Of a DNA stretch of 64,000 nucleotides, positions 35,663-44,268 are shown one piece after another (within the stretch, counting starts at the first letter, position 1; each line of letters starts with the position of its first letter). A program made the position numbers and the translations under genes. The notes under the pieces were generated by a model. That model saw only the letters and a program-made list of their open reading frames with translations, did no database searches and had not been told where the DNA came from. This DNA comes from Psychrobacter okhotskensis. GTDB lineage: Bacteria > Pseudomonadota > Gammaproteobacteria > Pseudomonadales > Moraxellaceae. The stretch lies in NCBI RefSeq assembly GCF_013248965.1, contig NZ_JABRVQ010000003.1:124001-188000 (forward strand), written 5' to 3'.

Positions 35663-37240
35663 ATGTCGTTTGCCCAAGTCTATACCCGTTCAGTCGTCGG
35701 TTTGCATGCGCCAAAAGTCATTATTGAGGTGCATTTGTCACAAGGCTTGCCCGCATTGACCATCGTCGGTCTGCCAGAAGCTGCTGTGCGCGAGAGTAAA
35801 GATAGAGTGCGCTCAGCGATTCTTAATTCTGGATTTCAGTTTCCCAATCGTCGCCTGACGATTAATCTAGCACCAGCAGACCTGCCAAAAGATGGCGCAC
35901 GGCTGGATTTGCCTATTGCTATTGGCATCTTGGCAGCCAGCGATCAGTTGGATCCAGAGGTACTAGCAGGGTTTGAGTTTATCGGTGAGCTTGCATTAAA
36001 TGGAAATTTGCGGCAAGTCACTGGCAGCTTGGCCGTTGCTAGAGCCATAAAGGCGGAAGTGTTGGCGTCCAAAGTATTACAGACAGCAGATAATGATGAA
36101 TCAGAATTGACGGAGCAGGATAAAGAACCACAAACGCCGCAGTTAATCGTGCCGCTCGATAATGGTGCTGAAGCTAGCCGTGTCGAGGGTGTAGAGATAT
36201 TGGCAGCGGATAGTCTAAAAGCCGTTTGCGATCATCTGCAATCTTTGACCAATCCAAATGCTACTTATGAGCGCTTAGCGATTGTACCGCCAGCTGCGAT
36301 AGAAAAACACACGGGTTATAAAGTGGACTTGGCTGATGTCAAAGGCCAACATCATGCGAGGCGAGCCTTAGAGATTGCCGCTGCTGGTGGACATTCGCTG
36401 TTGTTTACAGGCCCTCCCGGTTCAGGTAAGACGTTGATGGCCTCGCGGCTACCGACTATTTTGCCAGATTTGAGTGCTGAGGATGCGTTAGAAGTTGCTA
36501 GCACCTATTCGGTCGCAGACAGTGATTATGATTATGGGACAAGGCCATTTCGCCAAGTTCATCACACCATATCAGCCGTGGCTTTGGTCGGTGGTGGCTC
36601 ACGTCCCAAACCGGGTGAGATTACCCTTGCCAATAAAGGCGTGTTATTCCTTGACGAATTACCGGAGTTTGATCGTACTGTGTTGGAGGTGCTGCGCCAA
36701 CCATTAGAGGCGAAGCAAATTACCATCAGTCGTGCCAACTCGCAGATGACCTTTCCAGCCAACTTTCAATTGGTGGCAGCGATGAACCCGTGCCCATGTG
36801 GCTATGATGGTGACGGCTCAGCAAGATGTCGTTGTCGTCCCGAGCAGATTAAGCGCTATCAAGATAAGCTATCAGGCCCATTACTCGATCGCATTGATTT
36901 GCATATTACTGTGCCGGCGCTACCTATCGCCGACTTGCAAAATGCTCAAGCGGGTGAAACCTCCGAGCAAGTGCGAATTCGGGTCGCTGCCGCCCACAAA
37001 CATCAATTAAAGCGGCAAAAAAAGGTCAATAATGAGCTAAGTCCTAGCGAGATTGATCAATATATTCAACTAGGAGAGGGCGAGCAGCAGTTATTGCAGT
37101 TGGCTCAGCAACGCTTGAATTTATCTGCTCGTGGTTATCATCGAGTTTTGCGCGTTGCTCGTACCATCGCAGACCTCGCTGACAGTACCGATATCACTAG
37201 CGCACATGTGTCTGAAGCATTGAGCTATCGTAGTAAGTAG
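35663..37240 (+). CDS. comM: YifB/ComM Mg-chelatase-like AAA+ ATPase
   Basis: AAA+ helicase (ComM), needed for branch migration during natural transformation in relatives. The N-terminal ChlI-like domain (YTRSVVGLHAPKVIIEVHLS) is abbreviated here to SVVGLHAP and VGLPEAAVRESKDRV. The Walker A is GPPGSGKT (250-257) and the Walker B includes FLDELPEF. A Cys-rich loop, CPCGYDGDGSARCRC, follows. The C-terminus has the Mg-chelatase helical domain (RGYHRVLRVARTIADL). Length 525 is normal. It occurs in the same window as dprA, strengthening the suggestion of competence. It is convergent with gph. Confidence 0.95.
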   Translation: MSFAQVYTRSVVGLHAPKVIIEVHLSQGLPALTIVGLPEAAVRESKDRVRSAILNSGFQFPNRRLTINLAPADLPKDGARLDLPIAIGILAASDQLDPEVLAGFEFIGELALNGNLRQVTGSLAVARAIKAEVLASKVLQTADNDESELTEQDKEPQTPQLIVPLDNGAEASRVEGVEILAADSLKAVCDHLQSLTNPNATYERLAIVPPAAIEKHTGYKVDLADVKGQHHARRALEIAAAGGHSLLFTGPPGSGKTLMASRLPTILPDLSAEDALEVASTYSVADSDYDYGTRPFRQVHHTISAVALVGGGSRPKPGEITLANKGVLFLDELPEFDRTVLEVLRQPLEAKQITISRANSQMTFPANFQLVAAMNPCPCGYDGDGSARCRCRPEQIKRYQDKLSGPLLDRIDLHITVPALPIADLQNAQAGETSEQVRIRVAAAHKHQLKRQKKVNNELSPSEIDQYIQLGEGEQQLLQLAQQRLNLSARGYHRVLRVARTIADLADSTDITSAHVSEALSYRSK

Positions 37241-37267
37241 CTGGCGTGATGTTCAGTAATTTATCAT

Positions 37268-37945
37268 TTATCCTTGTAAAAGATAATCAACCAGTGTGGC
37301 AAAGTCATCAAACGCTGCGGTAGGATTGAGCTCACGAATATCCTGCCCATAGTTATAACCATAAGACAGTCCAAGAGTGTCCATATTAGCGTTTTGTCCT
37401 GCCAATATATCGTTTCTTGAGTCACCAATCATGACTGCTTGTGCTGGAGTTACATCTAAAGCGTCGCAAACATGCAGTAGCGGCGCGGGGTCTGGTTTTT
37501 TAACAGCTAGACTATCACCGCCCAGCACTTCAGCAAACAAATCCTGCCAGCCAAAGGATTGTAATATTTTGGGAACAAAGCGAATCGGCTTGTTGGTCAC
37601 TAATGCCAACGTATAGCCTGCATCTTTCAGCTTCTTTAGTCCGCTATCGACATATGGGTAGGCAATAGTTTTGCTACCGCTAATATTATTGTAAGCCTCA
37701 AAAAATACCTGCTCGGCATGATCAGCTTCCTCGACCGTCAGCTCACCTTCTAACACCTCTACCTTACCCACCATCGCGCGCTCGACCAGCATTCTTGAGC
37801 CATTGCCGACCCAATTACGTATGCTGTCAATAGGGTAGGTCTCTTTGCCGAGCGTGGTCAGCATCGCATTGGTCGCATCAGCCAAATCTGGTACGCTATC
37901 GATTAAAGTGCCGTCGAAATCAAAAATTAAAAGTTGCTTATCCAT
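37268..37945 (-). CDS. gph: Phosphoglycolate phosphatase (HAD family)
   Basis: HAD hydrolase removing phosphate from 2-phosphoglycolate, produced in DNA repair. The nucleophile aspartate and acid are Asp9 and Asp11 in LIFDFDGTLIDS. Motif II is LALVTNKP and motif III/IV MIGDSRNDI. The cap domain is helical. Length 225 matches Gph. GAGGAATA supports the ATG at 37945. Other small HAD phosphatases have similar motifs, so the substrate is the family assignment rather than proven. Convergent with comM, 28 bases apart. Confidence 0.88.
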   Translation of the reverse strand: MDKQLLIFDFDGTLIDSVPDLADATNAMLTTLGKETYPIDSIRNWVGNGSRMLVERAMVGKVEVLEGELTVEEADHAEQVFFEAYNNISGSKTIAYPYVDSGLKKLKDAGYTLALVTNKPIRFVPKILQSFGWQDLFAEVLGGDSLAVKKPDPAPLLHVCDALDVTPAQAVMIGDSRNDILAGQNANMDTLGLSYGYNYGQDIRELNPTAAFDDFATLVDYLLQG

Positions 37946-38072
37946 TATTCCTCGCTATTGAAAGTCGTTATATTTATTATGTTTGGTATATCGTGCCATA
38001 CCTTAGCACAGTAGTGTTTTGAGACCAGTCAATTTAGTTATTTACTGTTCTTAATATCATAAACATCAGCAG

Positions 38073-38573
38073 TCACTCGATATCTTTGTAGCGTTCACGA
38101 TGCTCTTTTTTCATTTTTAGATAATCTTTGTTCTCGCGGCACTCATCCCATTTTTGTTTAAAAATACGGGCAGATTCTGCTTTAATCGGATCTTCCTCTT
38201 GCCGTGGTAACTCTGCACGACCATGTGCGCCGCTTTGGCCTTTTTTATCATCAGGTACTGGGCCTTTATATTTTTTACCGCCTTTATGATTGGCATAGCG
38301 GCGCGCGCGGGTATAACCCATTTGGATAAATTTGCGCGCCATATCGGCACCGACAAAGTCATCGGCAGCCAGATAATCTAAAAACATCTGATAAATGGTC
38401 TCGCTGCTTTCAGTTGCAATATCAGGCGTGGCGAAGCGCCAGTGCGGCAGTATCTCAGACTTATAAGGCTCTACCAATAATACGCCTTGCTCACCGCGAC
38501 CGACGCGATACAGCTCAGGCTGCGCTCGCAAGTCTAAGTTTTTATAATCCAAATCATAATCAAATTCTCTCAT
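38073..38573 (-). CDS. DUF4385-family conserved protein
   Basis: A basic, soluble protein of 166 residues. The pattern FDYDLDYKNLDLRAQPELYRVGRGEQGVLLV (key words FDYDLDYK, YRVGRGEQGVL) and YTRARRYANHKGGKKY is that of the DUF4385 family, whose function is unknown. The C-terminus is rich in Lys, Glu and Arg and may be helical. GGGATAAG precedes the ATG. No link to the neighbours is evident. Confidence 0.75.
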   Translation of the reverse strand: MREFDYDLDYKNLDLRAQPELYRVGRGEQGVLLVEPYKSEILPHWRFATPDIATESSETIYQMFLDYLAADDFVGADMARKFIQMGYTRARRYANHKGGKKYKGPVPDDKKGQSGAHGRAELPRQEEDPIKAESARIFKQKWDECRENKDYLKMKKEHRERYKDIE

Positions 38574-38752
38574 CGCTTATCCCTATTAGCATTTATCTGT
38601 CTTATTTAGCATTATCATTGCTATCGAGTATACTGAGCACTGCCGTCTAAAAAACAGCACAGAAATGTTATGCAACCGTGACAGTAAGCGTTTAGCATAC
38701 GAAGCGTAGCGAACAGAATCAATCATTAGGCAGGTTTGAGTAGGTTAAGGTC

Positions 38753-39118
38753 ATGACAGTTAATAAAAATATCCTAAATAAAATCAGCTTAGCTGGCGCG
38801 ACTTTTGCGAGGTCATTAAAAAGGGTACTTATGATATCAGCGCTGCTGCTGATAAGTGTGCTAAGCACCAATGTTGCCCATAGCGCATGGTTTGAGCGTT
38901 TGATTCCGCAAGGTGAGACCTATACGGTACGCGAGATAGATCGTGATTTGGCATTCGTCATTGATGGTTTTATTTATGACGCGCGTACTTCTTGTTTTTT
39001 AGCCGTGGGCGATCGGGTGGTGTTTTTTGAAGGCCGTCACGGTATTGATTACCGTGCCACTATTTATGACTTGGATTCACGCGAGCGTTGCGAGGTGTTG
39101 TTGCGTCGGCGACTCTGA
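38753..39118 (+). CDS. Small exported protein, unknown
   Basis: A 121-residue protein with a long basic N-region and a hydrophobic core (about 22-40), and a probable cleavage after AHS near residue 43. The mature part (about 78 residues) is rich in Arg, Phe and Tyr with two cysteines (SCFLAVGD and RERCEVL) that could form a disulphide. It has the look of a small periplasmic OB-like or beta-barrel domain, but no family was recognised. AAGGTC precedes the ATG. It ends before a strong bidirectional terminator and the tRNA. Confidence 0.6.
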   Translation: MTVNKNILNKISLAGATFARSLKRVLMISALLLISVLSTNVAHSAWFERLIPQGETYTVREIDRDLAFVIDGFIYDARTSCFLAVGDRVVFFEGRHGIDYRATIYDLDSRERCEVLLRRRL

Positions 39119-39165
39119 TAACAGATGCTATGGATCAAACAATAAATGCTATTAACGACAGCCAT

Positions 39166-39202
39166 AAAAAAAGCCCCAAACATTAAATGTCTGGGGCTTT
39201 TT
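39166..39202. terminator. Bidirectional terminator
   Basis: AAAAAGCCCC and GGGGCTTTTT pair and continue inward through an imperfect ACAT/ATGT helix. It separates the convergent 38753 gene and tRNA-Phe. Confidence 0.85.
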
Positions 39203-39218
39203 AGAATTCTTAAACGAA

Positions 39219-39294
39219 TGGTGGCTCGAGGCAGGTTCGAACTGCCGACACACGGATTTTCAATCCGTTGCTCTACCGACTGAGCTATCGAGCC
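39219..39294 (-). tRNA. tRNA-Phe (GAA)
   Basis: A complete cloverleaf of 76 nt with CCA encoded. The acceptor stem is GGCTCGA/TCGAGCC, the D-arm has AGCTCAGTCGGTAGAGC, the anticodon stem ACGGA/TCCGT encloses TTGAAAA with anticodon GAA (complement at 39259-39261), and the T-arm contains GTTCGAAC. Read on the minus strand. Confidence 0.97.
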
Positions 39295-39405
39295 GTCTTC
39301 GTTGAGGCGCTATTAAACTAAATATAGACGTTACTGTCAAGTGATTTTTGCATAATAGGCGATAAAAAGGCATAAATAGTCAAATATAAGGTTTTAACCT
39401 TAAGA

Positions 39406-39828
39406 TTAATCCTTAACGCGCAGTAGCTCATACTCGCTCATAATACGATGAATATCCGCATCAACAGGGACGAATTCACGCACGCCTTTTTTTACTTCGG
39501 CATCATAAACCAGTTTAATAAACTTGGCATCGATAGCACGACCACGATTTTGGCTATGAACAGTAAGATATTGCAAGCGCTTGGCATTGGTCTGTCCATC
39601 GTCAAAGCAGGCAACAGCAGCGATAGGCTTGTCATTGAACATACCGACGTAAAGCGTTTGACCACGCTTAAAACCCTGCTCAACGAGGCTTAATACCTCG
39701 AGACCACTTGGCTGGTTATCATCGCTGTCATACAAATCATGCAAGCGCTCCGAGAGTTCATTCTCACGTGCAGGTTTTTTGATAAGTGGCGCATCCAAAC
39801 GGTTGATGGCAATCGCTTCTAAGGGCAT
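39406..39828 (-). CDS. GNAT-like protein, probable PanZ/PanM-type acetyl-CoA sensor
   Basis: A 140-residue protein with a GNAT-like core (TLYVGMFNDKPIAAVACF, RLQYLTVHSQNRGRAIDAKFI). This resembles the PanM/PanZ proteins that trigger self-cleavage of aspartate decarboxylase PanD and sense acetyl-CoA. The usual acetyl-CoA loop Q/RxxGxG/A appears as NRGRAID. The N-terminal 40 residues are polar. AGGA precedes the ATG. panD is not in the window. The PanZ assignment is tentative; other small GNAT proteins are possible. Confidence 0.55.
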   Translation of the reverse strand: MPLEAIAINRLDAPLIKKPARENELSERLHDLYDSDDNQPSGLEVLSLVEQGFKRGQTLYVGMFNDKPIAAVACFDDGQTNAKRLQYLTVHSQNRGRAIDAKFIKLVYDAEVKKGVREFVPVDADIHRIMSEYELLRVKD

Positions 39829-40184
39829 AATCGGTTCCTATAATGTGAGACAGCACAATGTCATGGAGTGTAGGGCCGTAGAGTATGGGTTCTCAGAGTC
39901 GGCGCGAGTAATGATTGATAAAACTGAATCCACTATTTTAGCAGAATGACACGATTTTGTGCGTGGTTTACTGCTCGGTCGTGGCAGGAGTGGTTAGGGT
40001 TTGCTATGATGAGCATGGGCAGCATTTTATATGCATGAAACCAAGTAATTCATTGTTGTACGTCGACGCTAACCGTATTTTATCTTAGATTTTTCGTTAG
40101 TAGCTGATGCAGCTGTGAATGATCATTTATTAAGCGCTTTTTCGTCCTATTTTATTGACCGCTTTTCATTAATAGAGAGTAGCC
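39829..40184. other. Spacer upstream of hisB
   Basis: In this 356-base divergent gap I see no gene, repeat or strong hairpin. It should carry the promoters of hisB and of the PanZ-like gene. A TATGAT near 40004 may be a -10. Confidence 0.3.
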
Positions 40185-40850
40185 ATGACCGCCAATTCAA
40201 CAACGACAGCCAATACAACTGGGCAAAACCAATCTTCCAATGTAAACCTACACGGTCACCCTGAACGTATCGCCACCGTTGAGCGTATTACTGCAGAGAC
40301 GCAAGTTACCTGTACCGTTAATCTTGATGGTACGGGTCAAGGCACTGTAGACACTGGCGTGCCATTCTTGGATCATATGATTGATCAAATCAAGCGTCAC
40401 GGTTTGTTTGACTTAGATATTAAATGTACCGGCGATACCTTTATCGATGATCATCATAGTGTAGAAGATACGGGTATCACGCTTGGTCAAGCCTTTAATA
40501 AAGCTTTAGGCGATAAAAAAGGCATCCGTCGTTATGGGCATTTTTATGCGCCACTCGATGAAGCCTTGACGCGTGCAGTCGTTGATCTATCAGGTCGTCC
40601 GGGTTTGCATATGGACATTCCTTTTACTCGCTCACACGTGGGCAAATTCGATGTGGATCTATTTAGCGAATTCTTCTACGGCTTCGTCAATCACTCGTGG
40701 ATGACGGTGCATTTAGACAACCTCAAAGGTAAAAATAGCCATCACCAGATTGAATCAACCTTTAAAGCCTTTGCTCGTGCGCTACGTATGGCTTGCGAAT
40801 ATGATGAGCGCGCTTTGAATACCTTGCCGTCGACCAAAGAGGCGTTCTAG
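40185..40850 (+). CDS. hisB: Imidazoleglycerol-phosphate dehydratase
   Basis: Dehydrates imidazole glycerol phosphate to imidazole-acetol phosphate in histidine synthesis. It is the monofunctional type (221 residues, no HisN phosphatase domain). The metal-binding His-rich motifs are [15 protein letters not shown] and [13 protein letters not shown], and the N-terminal [19 protein letters not shown] is typical. An extra 20-residue Thr/Asn-rich N-terminus precedes this. Its stop codon touches the hisH ATG without a gap, so the two are translationally linked. hisA and hisF, usual next genes, do not follow here. Confidence 0.96.
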   Translation: MTANSTTTANTTGQNQSSNVNLHGHPERIATVERITAETQVTCTVNLDGTGQGTVDTGVPFLDHMIDQIKRHGLFDLDIKCTGDTFIDDHHSVEDTGITLGQAFNKALGDKKGIRRYGHFYAPLDEALTRAVVDLSGRPGLHMDIPFTRSHVGKFDVDLFSEFFYGFVNHSWMTVHLDNLKGKNSHHQIESTFKAFARALRMACEYDERALNTLPSTKEAF

Positions 40851-41495
40851 ATGAGTAGAGCTACAAAGATTGCACTATTAGATTATGGCATGGGTAATTT
40901 GCACTCTGTCAGTAAAGCACTGTCGAGCGTTGGCGCAGAAGTCTCTATCACTAATGACCCAAAAATCGCAGCGGTGGCGGACAAAATAGTCTTCCCCGGT
41001 GTCGGTGCCATGCGCGACTGTATCGCTGGCATGCATGAAGCAGGCATTGATGAGGTTGTACGTCAGGCGATATTCAACAAGCCTGTCATGGCCATCTGCG
41101 TCGGTATGCAGGCGTTATTTGAGCAGTCATCTGAGAATGGTGGTACAGATTGCCTTGGTATTTTAAAAGGTAGCGTAGAAGCGTTTGACCCGACGTGGCA
41201 AGACGAACAAGGTGCGACTATTAAAGTCCCGCATATGGGTTGGAATACCATCAGCGGTATGGATGTTGATCATCCATTGTGGCATGGTATCGAGGACAAC
41301 GCCCATTTTTACTTCGTGCACAGCTATTACTGTGCGCCTGCCGACAGCTCACAAGTGGCGTCTATCTGTGATTATGGTCAACCGTTTTGTGCCAGTATCA
41401 TTCAAGACAATTTATTTGCGACCCAGTTCCATCCAGAGAAAAGCCACACTGCAGGTTTGCAACTGCTCAAAAACTTCGTCGAATGGAATATTTAG
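40851..41495 (+). CDS. hisH: Imidazole glycerol phosphate synthase, glutaminase subunit
   Basis: Class I glutamine amidotransferase that supplies ammonia to HisF. The nucleophile Cys83 is in [11 protein letters not shown]; the His and Glu of the triad are in [19 protein letters not shown] and FPGVGAM are the family's N-terminal motifs. Length 214 is normal. It directly abuts hisB and ends before a good terminator, so the operon is only hisB-hisH in this genome; hisF must be elsewhere. Confidence 0.96.
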   Translation: MSRATKIALLDYGMGNLHSVSKALSSVGAEVSITNDPKIAAVADKIVFPGVGAMRDCIAGMHEAGIDEVVRQAIFNKPVMAICVGMQALFEQSSENGGTDCLGILKGSVEAFDPTWQDEQGATIKVPHMGWNTISGMDVDHPLWHGIEDNAHFYFVHSYYCAPADSSQVASICDYGQPFCASIIQDNLFATQFHPEKSHTAGLQLLKNFVEWNI

Positions 41496-41536
41496 AGAGA
41501 CGCTAAACGTGAAATGAATATTTATTTTAGTATGAG

Positions 41537-41569
41537 GGTAGATTATCAATTGTATAATCTGCCTTTTTT
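41537..41569 (+). terminator. hisBH terminator
   Basis: GGTAGATTAT and ATAATCTGCC form a stem with one G.T pair around CAATTGT, followed by six T. Confidence 0.85.
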
Positions 41570-41637
41570 ATGTTCAGTTATAAATTTTTAGCTATACTCT
41601 CAGTTATTTTCTACTTGCTTATATTTGGAATACTCTA

Positions 41638-42021
41638 GTGGATTTCACCACCTTTAAAATCGATATCATTGAAGTAACCGGACTGGCTAAAGATGCTCTG
41701 CATATCTATGTCGGTGTCGGCGTCTATCTTTTGTGTCTGCTTGTGCTGCTGCCTATTATTAAAAAGCAAGGTATTAAGTCCTTTATAGCTTTAATCGTCG
41801 TCACGGGTATTGCTTTATTGGGTGAGTATTTAGACAACCGCCATATCATTAGACCGAGAGGGCTTTTTGCATTAGGAATGGTAGACATCAAGGCAAGTCT
41901 CCATGATTTGATCAATACTTGCCTGATACCTTACGTGCTTTATGGGTTGAATAAATGGACTAAGATTTTTCGTCCCACCGCACCTGCGCCAACCGTTAGA
42001 TTATTAAAAAAACGATCTTAG
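41638..42021 (+). CDS. Small membrane protein, unknown
   Basis: A 127-residue protein opening with GTG at 41638 (no ATG fits before the conserved hydrophobic part). Three helices are predicted (about 23-43, 48-66, 88-106) with a cytosolic basic tail ending in LLKKRS. A charged loop, GEYLDNRHIIRPRG, sits between helices 2 and 3. No family was recognised, though the layout recalls small VanZ-like or phage-shock type membrane proteins. It stands alone after the his terminator. Confidence 0.55.
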   Translation: MDFTTFKIDIIEVTGLAKDALHIYVGVGVYLLCLLVLLPIIKKQGIKSFIALIVVTGIALLGEYLDNRHIIRPRGLFALGMVDIKASLHDLINTCLIPYVLYGLNKWTKIFRPTAPAPTVRLLKKRS

Positions 42022-42082
42022 CTGATTACCATAAAAATAAGGTAAATTAATGCAGTTGTTTTTCAAACCTAAAAGAGGCGCT

Positions 42083-42931
42083 ATGACCATGTTTATCTCC
42101 ACAAAGTTTCAGTCTTACGCTGCTAACCTTCTTCTGGTAGTAACCGCTTTGCTACTTAGCTTTGGCAGTTACCATTCGGCAATGGCTGCTCAGAATGTCA
42201 TTAAATCGACAAACCCCTCCATTAAAAAACCATCAGCCCACGCAACACCTGTACCTGTCAAATTACTTGATACTAATGAGTTAAATCGAATAACGCATTT
42301 GTCAGTAGGCAAAAAAGATCAATTTTTTCCAGCTGGCAAAGTACTCAATGACTATCTTAAAATTGAATTAATAGATAAAGCCTTTTTTGAGAAAAAACGT
42401 CCGCTCGCTGTCGATTATTTATCACATAAAAACGCGATTAAAAAACAAGATGGCGTCATATCCATTCAACTGGTTAAAGACTCTGTGAATCTAGTAGATA
42501 TCGATAGTGACGATGATGGTGAAACGTATCGCTATATCGGTCAAATCGATGCCTTAGATCAGCATCTGGTTGAAGTACTGCGTTGGGAGAGTCAAAACTA
42601 TCAAATGTTTGATCAAGTTGAAGGGTTCTTAACTCAAGAGTTTTCAGCTTATCCTTATCTCTCACCAAATAAACGCTATATCATCTCAGCTTATGCCAAC
42701 CCATATGAGGGTCATACCGATCTCGGACTCTATAAAGTTAAAGGCAGAGAGATCATCCCTGTTATGAGTGCAGGCTTTAAAAATTGGATGCCTATCACTG
42801 ATCCTGCTGATATATTTTGGGCGAGAGACGGCTATTTATATGTAGCGGTGACTCATAGCGCTAGTGCCACGCAGATAGGCGGTCGCGTCAATGCACAGAC
42901 GCAGTATATTAGGATAAAAGTTGATTTATAG
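42083..42931 (+). CDS. Exported protein, unknown
   Basis: A 282-residue protein from the ATG at 42083, which has AGAGG at good distance (the frame also has an ATG at 42050). A Sec signal peptide spans about 1-35 (FQSYAANLLLVVTALLLSF, cleavage after AMAA). The mature part has repeated beta-rich stretches (YRYIGQIDALDQHLVEVLRW, YISPNKRY-like SPNKRYIISAYANPYEG, DLGLYKVKGREIIPVMS) suggesting a propeller or lipocalin-like fold. Periplasmic location is inferred. No enzyme motif seen. The N-terminal 30 residues of the mature protein are Ser/Thr/Lys-rich. Confidence 0.6.
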   Translation: MTMFISTKFQSYAANLLLVVTALLLSFGSYHSAMAAQNVIKSTNPSIKKPSAHATPVPVKLLDTNELNRITHLSVGKKDQFFPAGKVLNDYLKIELIDKAFFEKKRPLAVDYLSHKNAIKKQDGVISIQLVKDSVNLVDIDSDDDGETYRYIGQIDALDQHLVEVLRWESQNYQMFDQVEGFLTQEFSAYPYLSPNKRYIISAYANPYEGHTDLGLYKVKGREIIPVMSAGFKNWMPITDPADIFWARDGYLYVAVTHSASATQIGGRVNAQTQYIRIKVDL

Positions 42932-43054
42932 AGTGGTTAGTTGTTACATAGAAAACTCTGCAACTTAACAACCGACCCCTTACAAAGCTTACGAAACATA
43001 AAAACTCTCCTCTATTTAACGCCTTTTTAGTTTGTTACCTTACATTTAGACAAA

Positions 43055-43093
43055 AGCTGAATCGATATGCCTATCAGGTTTATCGATTGAGCT
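43055..43093. promoter_or_regulatory. Inverted repeat upstream of hchA
   Basis: AGCTGAATCGATA and TATCGATTGAGCT (13 bp, 12 matching) face each other across a 13-base spacer, 45 bases before the hchA ATG. The geometry suits a dimeric regulator operator. Confidence 0.45.
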
Positions 43094-43138
43094 ATCCACA
43101 ACTACAAATAATAAAAAACCTATCAAAAAGGAGTCACT

Positions 43139-44050
43139 ATGAATATCCAAGACCTATTAGATAAGGCTAAAGATACGTTGGGTTTAGAACCAATACAAAT
43201 TGAGGAAGGAGTTTATATTCCCTCCGTATCCTCGCTCAAGATAGCAGCACCGAGCAAAACTAACTATGATAATACCGATTATGACACACCTTATACGGGT
43301 GATAAAAAAATTATGATGGTCTGCACCGAGCAGCAGTACATGACTATGACCAATGATAAAAAGTTCGATACAGGCAATCATCCAGTTGAGATGATGGTTC
43401 CGTTACTGCACTTTAAAAAGGCAGGCTTTGAGGTAGATGTATTCACCCCGACAGGTGAGCCGGTAAAGGTTGAGCAGTGGGCCATGCCAGAAGATGACGA
43501 AAACGTTAAAGAAATCTATAGCGAGTATGAGTCCAAGCTCAATAATCCAAAAAGTATTGCTGACTTTGTCAAAAATGACATGGCTAAAAGTGACGACTAC
43601 GCCGCTATCTTCATTCCCGGCGGTCACGGCGCGATGCTAGGCTTACCTGAAGATTATAATCTTGGTGAACTGTTACGTTGGGGTCACGAAAAGGATCTAT
43701 TTACCTTAGCCATCTGTCATGGACCAGCGGCTTTATTGGCGGCTAATTTAGAAAGTACTGATAGCTCAGATGCAGACAATAACGCTAATAAAGACTTTAT
43801 TTTTAAAGGCTATGAGATGGTCGCGTTCCCGACAGGTATGGATAAGCAAATGCCAAAAATTGGTTATCTACCGGGACTTATGCCATGGTACTTTACAGAA
43901 AAGTTAGAAGATTTGGGCGTCACGATTAGCAATAAACTTGCCTCAGGACAGACGCACCAAGATAGAAAGCTGATCTCAGGTGATGGGCCATTGGCGGCTA
44001 ATGAGTTTGGTAAAATCAGTGCCAAGGCTTTATTGAAAGAGCTTGGCTAG
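43139..44050 (+). CDS. hchA: Hsp31-type glyoxalase III / deglycase
   Basis: DJ-1/PfpI superfamily protein that converts methylglyoxal to lactate without glutathione and acts as a holding chaperone. The nucleophile Cys193 is in LAICHGPAALLAA with His194 next to it; the preceding Glu-type loop is FIPGGHGAML. NHPVEMMVPLLHF carries the zinc-side residues of Hsp31. Length 303 is slightly more than E. coli HchA (283). AAAGGAG precedes the ATG. An inverted repeat upstream suggests specific regulation; a terminator follows. Confidence 0.93.
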   Translation: MNIQDLLDKAKDTLGLEPIQIEEGVYIPSVSSLKIAAPSKTNYDNTDYDTPYTGDKKIMMVCTEQQYMTMTNDKKFDTGNHPVEMMVPLLHFKKAGFEVDVFTPTGEPVKVEQWAMPEDDENVKEIYSEYESKLNNPKSIADFVKNDMAKSDDYAAIFIPGGHGAMLGLPEDYNLGELLRWGHEKDLFTLAICHGPAALLAANLESTDSSDADNNANKDFIFKGYEMVAFPTGMDKQMPKIGYLPGLMPWYFTEKLEDLGVTISNKLASGQTHQDRKLISGDGPLAANEFGKISAKALLKELG

Positions 44051-44077
44051 ATCGTTTTCAAATATATATAGCGCAAA

Positions 44078-44106
44078 AAAACGGACTATTTGATAGTCCA
44101 TTTTTC
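44078..44106 (+). terminator. hchA terminator
   Basis: GGACTAT and ATAGTCC pair around TTG, flanked by an A run and a T-rich tail. Confidence 0.85.
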
Positions 44107-44170
44107 TATTTTTTGCTGTTATATCAAACTCAAAAAATAGGGTGAATAATACTCAACTGCTTTAGCTTTT

Positions 44171-44244
44171 GTAGGGTGCGCCCCGCGCACCGATAACAGA
44201 GTAATAGTTTATAGTTGGTGCGATGAAGCGCACCCTGCGTCTAC
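44171..44244. repeat. REP-like element with GTAGGGTGCGC ends
   Basis: AGGGTGCGC (44173-44181) and GCGCACCCT (44228-44236) are inverted, with a further GGGTGCG/CGCACC hairpin inside the left arm. Such GGGTGCG palindromes are widespread dispersed elements in bacteria. It lies between the convergent hchA and avtA genes. Confidence 0.6.
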
Positions 44245-44268
44245 TTTAAAATAAGGCGCTCAAACTAT

